Positions 1 through 4,862 of a DNA stretch of 7,777 nt are shown piece after piece. Position numbers and translations under genes: made by a program. The notes below the pieces were generated by a model, which made no database searches, was not told where the DNA came from, and saw nothing but the letters and a program-made list of their open reading frames with translations. The stretch comes from an uncultured Clostridia bacterium (GTDB lineage Bacteria; Bacillota; Clostridia; Oscillospirales; CAG-272): NCBI GenBank assembly GCA_947367285.1, contig CANBDB010000071.1, positions 1 to 7,777 on the forward strand. Reading direction: 5' to 3'. The stretch's first letter is position 1. Each line of letters opens with the position of its first letter.

Positions 1-1
1 T

Positions 2-286
2 CTTAAAACGATGACGCGCGAATACGACGGCTTTAAAATTGCGGAAAAGGATCTTTTGCTTCGCGGTCCCGGTGATTTTATAAAGGGCTCGTCCGATCCC
101 GCGGTTCGTCAAAGCGGAGGCTTGCGCTTCAGACTTGCGGATATGAGTGAGGATGCCGGTGTTCTTGGTGATGCGTATGAAGCGGCAAGGGAATTGACGA
201 ATCTATCACCCGATCTTTCCGATAAGCCCGAGCTTAAGGCCATGATAGACAGGATGTTTTCAATAGATACGCATTCATTGAACTAA
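2..286 (+). CDS. recG: ATP-dependent DNA helicase RecG, C-terminal fragment
   Basis: Only the last 94 codons are in the window; the reading frame is open to the left edge, so the gene begins upstream and the ATG at 11 is internal. RecG is a monomeric superfamily 2 helicase that remodels stalled replication forks and branch-migrates Holliday junctions. The visible part matches the end of its helicase core: a DGFKIAEKDLLLRGPGDF segment (codons from about 26 to 79), then an RQSGG element (107-121) and a helical tail with FRLADMSED, as in the family's C-terminal region. Arg-Gln of the RQSG element is kept; in E. coli RecG this area belongs to the TRG motif that couples ATP hydrolysis to translocation. 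Nine residues separate GDF from RQ, whereas the usual GDFFGTRQ form has three, so there is a local insertion of about six residues. It ends in TAA and is followed by a weak hairpin and the marR operon. Identification is firm, but ATPase motifs are outside the window. Confidence 0.93.
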   Translation, partial: LKTMTREYDGFKIAEKDLLLRGPGDFIKGSSDPAVRQSGGLRFRLADMSEDAGVLGDAYEAARELTNLSPDLSDKPELKAMIDRMFSIDTHSLN

Positions 287-310
287 ATATTGACAAATAT
301 TTTTAGTTTT
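285..310 (+). terminator. Weak AT-only hairpin after recG, possible terminator
   Basis: AAATATT (285-291) pairs with AATATTT (296-302) around a four-base GACA loop, followed by a T-rich stretch. It overlaps the recG stop codon and has no G-C pairs in the stem, so it would be a poor intrinsic terminator. The same bases contain a TTGACA (290-295) that could instead be a promoter -35 box. Termination of recG here is an inference. Confidence 0.25.
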
Positions 311-365
311 TCCAATAAAAATGGCATTTGTTAATGATTTGTTCATATTCGTGTGTTAATATAAG
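290..365 (+). promoter_or_regulatory. Candidate promoter region of the marR-acyl-CoA synthetase operon
   Basis: Two candidates are seen. The first has a perfect TTGACA at 290-295 with AATAAA at 314-319 (18-base spacer), giving a start near 326. The second has a weak TTGTTC at 339-344 with TATAAG at 360-365 (15-base spacer); this would put the 18-base palindrome right at the transcription start, which suits steric repression. Neither matches both boxes well, and I cannot choose between them from sequence. Some promoter is expected because the operon follows recG after 111 bases and carries its own regulator. Confidence 0.4.
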
Positions 366-383
366 TTGTTGACAAGTCAACAA
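366..383. promoter_or_regulatory. Perfect palindrome, likely MarR operator
   Basis: TTGTTGAC-AA-GTCAACAA is an exact inverted repeat with 8-base arms and a 2-base centre, ending 14 bases before the marR start codon and directly upstream of its ribosome binding site. MarR-family dimers bind such 16-20 base TTGAC/GTCAA-type palindromes, usually overlapping their own promoter. Position and symmetry point to autorepression of the regulator and of the co-transcribed acyl-CoA synthetase. I saw no second copy elsewhere in the window. The palindrome is seen; binding is inferred. Confidence 0.7.
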
Positions 384-386
384 TTT

Positions 387-391
387 GGAGG
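387..391 (+). promoter_or_regulatory. Ribosome binding site fixing the marR start
   Basis: GGAGG lies here. The ATG at 392 abuts it directly, which is too close for initiation, while the ATG at 398 sits six bases downstream at good spacing. The start at 398 is therefore chosen, removing two residues from the longest reading frame. Confidence 0.75.
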
Positions 392-397
392 ATGAAT

Positions 398-841
398 ATG
401 GATACCATTCGTTTTTTGGTGTTTTATCAGAGTATCAATAGGATAGTTAAGGATATCAAACGACTCGAAATGAAATATATGAGTGAGCACGGATTGCGCT
501 CGGTTCATATGGGGTGCCTGCTTTGCATCAAGCATAGCGAGAAGGGTGTAACGGTTACGCAACTCGCTAAGGCAACAAAAACAGATAAGGCATTGATATC
601 AAGAGTCGTAAAGGAACTTCTTTCCGACGGCTTTATTACCACAAAGAGTGCTGACAAAACCTACAATAAAAAATATATTCTTACCGAAAAAAGTGAAATT
701 GTAACTGATGATGTTGAGGAAATTATTTCTAAACATATGGCTAATGCGAGAGCGGGAATCCCTGAAGAAAAGCTAAATGTCTTTTATGAGGTTTTATCCA
801 CGCTTGAACATAACATTTCACATGATGCGAATAAAGGATAA
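398..841 (+). CDS. MarR-family transcriptional regulator
   Basis: This 147-residue protein has the usual MarR length and layout: N-terminal helices (about 1-50), a winged helix-turn-helix with TVTQLAKATKTDKALISRVV (about 52-71) as the DNA-reading part, a wing (about 80-95) leading into an ILT motif, and a C-terminal dimerisation helix (about 122-140). MarR proteins are cytosolic dimeric repressors released by small phenolic or lipid ligands, or by thiol oxidation. The wing reads SADKTYNKKY, so the Arg of the common D-x-R pattern is absent, with lysines nearby. Cys40 and Cys43 form a CxxC pair in the helix before the DNA-binding domain, a possible redox sensor, though not proven. A perfect palindrome lies just upstream and an acyl-CoA synthetase follows after 16 bases, so it probably represses itself and that enzyme. 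FabT, a MarR-type lipid regulator in streptococci, is a functional parallel but I cannot call this FabT. Family is sure; ligand unknown. Confidence 0.9.
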   Translation: MDTIRFLVFYQSINRIVKDIKRLEMKYMSEHGLRSVHMGCLLCIKHSEKGVTVTQLAKATKTDKALISRVVKELLSDGFITTKSADKTYNKKYILTEKSEIVTDDVEEIISKHMANARAGIPEEKLNVFYEVLSTLEHNISHDANKG

Positions 842-844
842 GAA

Positions 845-851
845 AAAGGAG
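845..851 (+). promoter_or_regulatory. Ribosome binding site fixing the acyl-CoA synthetase start
   Basis: AAAGGAG is six bases before the ATG at 858. The reading frame stays open back to an ATG at 777, but that start has no such site and lies inside marR, so 858 is chosen. Confidence 0.85.
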
Positions 852-857
852 TTTATT

Positions 858-2552
858 ATGGAAAATTATTTAAGACCTGTTAAAAATCTTATTGATAACT
901 TTGGCTACGCGGCGGAAAGATTTGGAGATCATCCTCTTTTCAAATTTGAAAGAGCAAGAGTTGATTGCGAAATATCTTATAAAGCATTCTACGAATATGC
1001 TTGTGCTGTTACTCGCGGATTTATACATCTCGGCCTTGCCGGCAAGAGAGTGGCAATTATCGGCGAGAACTGCCCCGAGTGGATTGCAACCTATCTTGCA
1101 GCTATCACGTCCGGAGGTATTGCAGTTCCCATTGACGTGGCACTCTCCAAGGAGCAGCTCGTTGAGTTTGCTAAGATGGCAGAGGTAGAAGTACTTGCTT
1201 ATTCTAATACTTGGGCCCCCTTCGTTGAAGAAAATGCGGATCAGTTTGAGGGTGTTACAACCTTTATCAAGCTTGCGGACACTGAATTTGATTTTACTAC
1301 CGCACAAGAGTATGAGCTTGAGAGATTTACAACTGTAGAAAAGATTGCTCATACGGGTAATGCTGTTAACGATATTGAAATTCCCGAGCAGGACGTTGAG
1401 AGAATGAGTGTAATGCTCTTTACATCAGGTACTACGGGAACAAGTAAGATAGTTATGCTTTCTCAAAAGAATATCGTAACTGTTGTAAACGCTGCTCGTG
1501 AGCCCCTTAAGCACTTTACAAATGAAGACACAATTCTTTCTGTACTACCTGTGCACCATACTTACGAGCTTACTGCGGGAATCTTTTGTGCTACTGACCA
1601 CGGTTGTACGATCGCAATTAACGATTCCATTAAGCACGTAACTAAAAACCTTAAAAAATACAGACCCACGGGTATGACGGTAGTTCCGCTTTACGTTGAG
1701 GTGTTCTATAATAGTATTATGAAGAATGTTCGCAAGCAGGGAATTGAAAAGACCTTCAATATGGCACTTAAATTTTCCAAGATTGCGGGAGCTGTACACA
1801 TTGATATCCGCAAACAACTCTTTGGCAAAGTTGTAGAAGCATTTGGCGGACGCCTTTGCAAGCTTGTTTGCGGCGGTGCGGCACTTCGTCCCGAGCTTGT
1901 TGATACCTTCAAGGCTATCGGTATTGAAATTTCTCAGGGCTACGGTATTACAGAGTGTTCTCCTCTTGTTTCTGTTATTCCTGCGGGCGTTTACAACCCC
2001 AAGTCTTGCGGTAAGATAGTTGAATGTATGCAGGTATATATCGACAAGGAAAACCCCACTGATGAGTTTGGTGAAATCGTAGTTAAGGGCGATAACGTAA
2101 TGCTCGGTTACTACAATAATGAGCAGGCAACAAACGAGGTGCTTTCTAAGGGTTGGTTCCATACCGGAGACTACGGATACGTTGATAAGGAGGGCTACCT
2201 CTATATCACGGGTAGAAAAAAGAATATCATTGTTCTTCAGGACGGTAAAAACGTATTCCCGGAGGAGATTGAGGAGTACCTTGGCGCAATTCCTCACATC
2301 AAGGAATGTGTTGTAGTTGGCCGTCAGAAGGATAATGACCTTGCAATCACCGCTATCGTTTACCCCGACTTTGAATATACAGACAGCATCGGTCTCAAAT
2401 CCAAGGAAGAGGTTTATAACGCAATCAGAGATAAGATCAACGAGACCAATAGAAAGCTTGTTGGCTATAAGAGAATCGTTTCCCTTGAATTCATTGAAGA
2501 AGAGTTCGAAAAAACACCTTCTAAGAAGATTAAGAGATATCTTTACAAATAA
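858..2552 (+). CDS. AMP-forming acyl-CoA synthetase (long-chain fatty acid-CoA ligase type)
   Basis: This 564-residue cytosolic or membrane-associated enzyme of the ANL superfamily should activate a carboxylic acid, probably a fatty acid, with ATP to an acyl-adenylate and then pass it to CoA. All core motifs are present in order: the phosphate-binding loop TSGTTGTSK (189-197), YGITE (362-366), WFHTGD (433-438) with the ribose-binding Asp438, the hinge region ITGRKKN (450-456), GKNVFPEEIE (463-472), and the C-terminal TPSKKIKR with the probable adenylation lysine Lys557. The loop has TSK where PKG is most common; TSK-type variants occur in the family. The GKNVFPEEIE form and WFHTGD context resemble long-chain acyl-CoA synthetases more than acetyl-CoA synthetase. 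No signal peptide, carrier domain or acyltransferase fusion is present. It follows the MarR gene by 16 bases and ends at a strong terminator, so it is the likely regulatory target. An acyl-ACP synthetase or a ligase for another acid remains possible. Confidence 0.9.
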   Translation: MENYLRPVKNLIDNFGYAAERFGDHPLFKFERARVDCEISYKAFYEYACAVTRGFIHLGLAGKRVAIIGENCPEWIATYLAAITSGGIAVPIDVALSKEQLVEFAKMAEVEVLAYSNTWAPFVEENADQFEGVTTFIKLADTEFDFTTAQEYELERFTTVEKIAHTGNAVNDIEIPEQDVERMSVMLFTSGTTGTSKIVMLSQKNIVTVVNAAREPLKHFTNEDTILSVLPVHHTYELTAGIFCATDHGCTIAINDSIKHVTKNLKKYRPTGMTVVPLYVEVFYNSIMKNVRKQGIEKTFNMALKFSKIAGAVHIDIRKQLFGKVVEAFGGRLCKLVCGGAALRPELVDTFKAIGIEISQGYGITECSPLVSVIPAGVYNPKSCGKIVECMQVYIDKENPTDEFGEIVVKGDNVMLGYYNNEQATNEVLSKGWFHTGDYGYVDKEGYLYITGRKKNIIVLQDGKNVFPEEIEEYLGAIPHIKECVVVGRQKDNDLAITAIVYPDFEYTDSIGLKSKEEVYNAIRDKINETNRKLVGYKRIVSLEFIEEEFEKTPSKKIKRYLYK

Positions 2553-2561
2553 TAAAAAGTT

Positions 2562-2590
2562 AAGGACGGAGATTACTCCGTCCTTTTTTT
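2562..2590. terminator. Bidirectional intrinsic terminator between convergent genes
   Basis: A perfect 10-base stem, AAGGACGGAG (2562-2571) with CTCCGTCCTT (2576-2585), encloses an ATTA loop and continues into seven T residues (2584-2590) on the + strand. On the - strand the A-run gives the stem's leading side and a shorter T-rich tail follows. It sits ten bases past the acyl-CoA synthetase stop and touches the stop codon of the opposing hydrolase gene, so it should end both transcripts. Confidence 0.9.
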
Positions 2591-3437
2591 AGTAATAAAA
2601 ATCGTGAAGTCCTATTCGACCTGCGAAGGGGCGATTTTTACTAATCCAGTTGGTTGTTGCAATTCTCGGATTAAAGAAGAAGAGAACACCGTCGATTATT
2701 TCATATCCCTCAAGACACATCTTTGCTGCCGCTATACTCTCGGCACTGGGTGTGTTGTAGATGGTGCCTGTATAAGCGGGGGTGAATTGTATTCCGTTCT
2801 TGAAGTCAAAAATAACTCCGTATATCGTGTTGGGATAGCGTTTGTCGGCAACGCGATTTAGAACTACATTACCAACTGCAATTTTGCCCTCAAGTATCTC
2901 GCCTCCCGCCTCTGCCTCGATTATACGCGAAAGCCAATAAAGCTCGTCCGCGTTGTAAAAGCTCTCGGCATCTGCGATACTCCAACTCTCGCGCACGAGA
3001 TTAACCGAGCGAGTAGCCGCATCCCACTTAACGTCAAAACCAAGTGCCTTTGCAAGCGGGCGAATGGGAACGTAAAGAGATCCATTCACGTTTTGAACGG
3101 GGGACTTGCCGTAGAAATATCTTCCGTTCACGGATATGTATCGAAGTCCTGTTGTAACGGTGATTTTTGTGTCCCCATAGCTTACTGTTGCCGTTTTGGT
3201 GCGATCATTATAGGTAATTTTCGCATCAGGTCTGACGGTTTCCGCAAGCTTACGAAGCGGCATATAGGTGATTTCATTTATCAGTAGTGCCTTGCCATCT
3301 CCGAGAAGCTCTCCCTCGATAGAGATTGGTATTTGTTCATAGTCATTTTTTTGCGCTGCGAAGCCGCTTACCGAGGTGAGCATCAAGCCTGCGAGAATCA
3401 GCGCAAAAACACTTAAAATCTTTGCTTTTTTAATCAT
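2589..3437 (-). CDS. Secreted SleB-like cell wall hydrolase with copper-amine-oxidase-like N-terminal domain
   Basis: The 282-residue protein starts with a signal peptide (residues 1-28: lysines, a hydrophobic core, cleavage probably near GFAA). Residues about 35-150 form a copper amine oxidase-like N-terminal domain (PF07833 type), with MPLRKLAE and VPIRPLAKALG repeats; in Firmicutes this is a common extracellular non-enzymatic module. Residues about 163-282 are a Hydrolase_2/SleB domain (PF07486): RIIEAEAGGE (171-180), a following VGNVVLNRV, and the GLHDFYY end. By family analogy Glu176 is the catalytic residue of a lytic transglycosylase-type muramidase cutting peptidoglycan. The usual Tyr before the AEA element is Glu174 here. 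SleB and CwlJ relatives act on spore cortex, but many such proteins serve vegetative wall turnover; the sigma-A-like promoter found upstream favours vegetative expression. The start is supported by AAAGGA (3446-3451) eight bases ahead. The fold assignment is strong; the physiological role is inferred. Confidence 0.9.
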   Translation of the reverse strand: MIKKAKILSVFALILAGLMLTSVSGFAAQKNDYEQIPISIEGELLGDGKALLINEITYMPLRKLAETVRPDAKITYNDRTKTATVSYGDTKITVTTGLRYISVNGRYFYGKSPVQNVNGSLYVPIRPLAKALGFDVKWDAATRSVNLVRESWSIADAESFYNADELYWLSRIIEAEAGGEILEGKIAVGNVVLNRVADKRYPNTIYGVIFDFKNGIQFTPAYTGTIYNTPSAESIAAAKMCLEGYEIIDGVLFFFNPRIATTNWISKNRPFAGRIGLHDFYY

Positions 3438-3484
3438 AAAAAATGTCCTTTCCTAGTTTTTTAAAAATCTCCTTTCATAGATTG

Positions 3485-3503
3485 GGTGGAGCAGCTTTCC
3501 ACC
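3485..3503 (-). promoter_or_regulatory. Stem-loop at the predicted 5' end of the cell wall hydrolase mRNA
   Basis: On the - strand GGTGGA (3503-3498) and TCCACC (3490-3485) form a six-base stem with a seven-base loop. The promoter at 3512-3540 predicts transcription from about 3505, so the hairpin would begin at about the third nucleotide of the transcript. No T tract follows, so it is not an intrinsic terminator. 5'-terminal stem-loops stabilise some Bacillus mRNAs such as aprE; that role is inferred here. Confidence 0.5.
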
Positions 3504-3511
3504 GCATATTT

Positions 3512-3540
3512 ATTTTACCATTTAGGCCAACGTCTTTCAA
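3512..3540 (-). promoter_or_regulatory. Sigma-A promoter of the cell wall hydrolase gene
   Basis: Read on the - strand: TTGAAA at 3540-3535, a 17-base spacer, and TAAAAT at 3517-3512 preceded by TGG. Each box matches five of six consensus bases. The predicted start is near 3505, leaving a 5' untranslated region of about 68 bases. The match is to the housekeeping sigma factor rather than to sporulation sigma factors. Confidence 0.75.
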
Positions 3541-3577
3541 CCCACAATGATTGCCATAAAAGGTGAGTATTGGTATA

Positions 3578-3606
3578 TTGACAAGACCTGACAAAAATGG
3601 TATAAT
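3578..3606 (+). promoter_or_regulatory. Consensus sigma-A promoter of the rarA operon
   Basis: A perfect TTGACA (3578-3583), an exact 17-base spacer and a perfect TATAAT (3601-3606) preceded by TGG. Transcription should start near 3613, giving a leader of about 19 bases that contains the ribosome binding site. The two divergent -35 boxes (this one and the hydrolase one) are 37 bases apart. Confidence 0.92.
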
Positions 3607-3631
3607 AACTATGTATGCGAGGTGATAAAGA

Positions 3632-4852
3632 ATGGCAAACAAAAACGAGGTTCTTGCGGATATTTTGCGTCCGCAAAGCTTTGATGATATAGTGGGTCAG
3701 TCCCACCTTTTTGGCGAGCGCGGAATTTTGCGCCGTATGATGGAAAAGGGAAGAATGACCAATATGATTTTCTTTGGCCCCCCAGGTACGGGCAAAACAA
3801 CCGCTGCAAGTATAATTGCTAAGCAGTCGGGAATGAATTTTTATAAGCTCAATGCCACGAGTGCGTCAATTTCCGACGTTAAAGAGATCATTGCTCAAAC
3901 GAATAATGTTTTCGGTTTTGGCGGAATCCTTCTTTACATAGATGAGATTCAGTATTTTAATAGAAAGCAGCAGCAGGCGCTCCTTGAATATATGGAGGAC
4001 GGTAGAGTTACGCTCATCGCGTCCACTACGGAGAATCCTCATTTTTACATATATAATGCTATCATTTCGCGCTCTACACTTTTTGAGTTCAAGCCCGTAT
4101 CAAAAACGGAGTTATCCCGCGCGCTTGAGCGAGCACTTAGATTTTTGAATGAAAGAGACGAAACGGGTATCGTTGCAAATGCGGAAGCGCTTGAGTACAT
4201 TGCACAGTGTTCGGGCGGCGACGTGCGTCACGCGATAAATCTCCTTGAGGGTGCATATTATGCTTGTGACGGGGAGATTGATAAGGAGCTTATTGGGGAG
4301 CTCCATATTCCGGTCGATAACTTTACGGATGATGCACATTTTGATCTTCTTTCTTGTTTGCAAAAGTCCATTCGAGGCTCCGATCCCGATGCAGCGGTAT
4401 TTTATCTTGCAAAATTGCTTCACTGTGGTGAATTGCTTTCCGTTTGCAGAAGATTGCAGGTAATTGCAAGCGAGGATATCGGACTTGCATATCCCCAGGC
4501 GGCAGCAATAGTAAAAGCATGCTGTGATTCAGCTCGCGAGCTTGGTGTGCCCGAGGCGGCAATACCACTTTCAAATGCAGCGGTGCTCCTTGCCACCGCG
4601 CCAAAATCCAATACTGCCCATGATGCGTATTTCGCTGCCAAGGCGGACGTTGAGGCGGGACTTGGTAAGGATATTCCTGTTCATCTTCGTTCACCACTTT
4701 ATAAGGGATATAAATATCCACACTCTTACGAGAATCATTACGTTAAGCAGCAATACCTGCCTGATGATTTGAAAAATAAAAAATATTATACTTATGGCGA
4801 CAACAAAACCGAGCGCGCCGCAAGAGAATATTGGGAAAAAATAAAAAATTAA
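3632..4852 (+). CDS. rarA: Replication-associated recombination protein A (RarA/MgsA AAA+ ATPase)
   Basis: RarA is a cytosolic tetrameric AAA+ ATPase related to clamp-loader subunits and eukaryotic WRNIP1; it works at stalled replication forks and gaps together with single-strand-binding protein. This 406-residue copy has the full family layout: an N-terminal RPQSFDDIVGQSHL box (13-26), Walker A GPPGTGKTT (49-57), Walker B LLYIDEIQYFN (100-110) with Asp104-Glu105, sensor-1 region ASTTENPHF (130-138), a probable arginine finger Arg147 in ISRS, a lid domain, then the tetramerisation part (about 240-350) and the conserved tail with YKYPHSY and QQYLPDDL. The family usually runs 400-450 residues, so it is complete. 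A GAGGTGAT ribosome binding site (3619-3626) precedes the ATG. It has a consensus promoter and is followed after 10 bases by a nucleotidase lipoprotein gene, probably co-transcribed. Nothing looks broken; the usual LAxRxRP start is LADILRP here. Confidence 0.95.
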   Translation: MANKNEVLADILRPQSFDDIVGQSHLFGERGILRRMMEKGRMTNMIFFGPPGTGKTTAASIIAKQSGMNFYKLNATSASISDVKEIIAQTNNVFGFGGILLYIDEIQYFNRKQQQALLEYMEDGRVTLIASTTENPHFYIYNAIISRSTLFEFKPVSKTELSRALERALRFLNERDETGIVANAEALEYIAQCSGGDVRHAINLLEGAYYACDGEIDKELIGELHIPVDNFTDDAHFDLLSCLQKSIRGSDPDAAVFYLAKLLHCGELLSVCRRLQVIASEDIGLAYPQAAAIVKACCDSARELGVPEAAIPLSNAAVLLATAPKSNTAHDAYFAAKADVEAGLGKDIPVHLRSPLYKGYKYPHSYENHYVKQQYLPDDLKNKKYYTYGDNKTERAAREYWEKIKN

Positions 4853-4856
4853 GGGG
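4851..4856 (+). promoter_or_regulatory. Ribosome binding site of the nucleotidase gene overlapping the rarA stop
   Basis: AAGGGG begins within the TAA stop codon of rarA and lies six bases before the ATG at 4863. No promoter or terminator fits in the 10-base gap, so the two genes are expected on one mRNA and may be translationally coupled. Confidence 0.7.
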
Positions 4857-4862
4857 TTTCTT

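Noticed and set aside
777..857. Upstream in-frame extension of the acyl-CoA synthetase (27 extra residues)
   Set aside because: It overlaps marR, lacks a ribosome binding site, and the AAAGGAG at 845-851 clearly serves the ATG at 858.
870..1352. Antisense open frame of 160 codons
   Set aside because: It lies wholly inside the N-terminal part of the acyl-CoA synthetase gene and shows no motif or initiation signal.
1545..2297. Long open frame of 250 codons antisense to the acyl-CoA synthetase gene
   Set aside because: The + strand frame has all conserved synthetase motifs here; the antisense protein has no recognisable domain, no good ribosome binding site and is rich in residues expected from a mirrored coding frame.
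3461..3478. Five-codon leader peptide (MKGDF) upstream of the hydrolase gene on the - strand
   Set aside because: There is no ribosome binding site ahead of its ATG, and no attenuator structure; the AGGAG inside it looks like coincidence.
3438..3631. Possible riboswitch or small RNA in the divergent intergenic region
   Set aside because: After both promoters and the short hairpin are accounted for, too little sequence remains for a known riboswitch fold, and no terminator or anti-terminator pair is seen.
4323..4721. Antisense open frame of 132 codons within rarA
   Set aside because: It mirrors conserved RarA coding sequence; no domain or start signal supports it.
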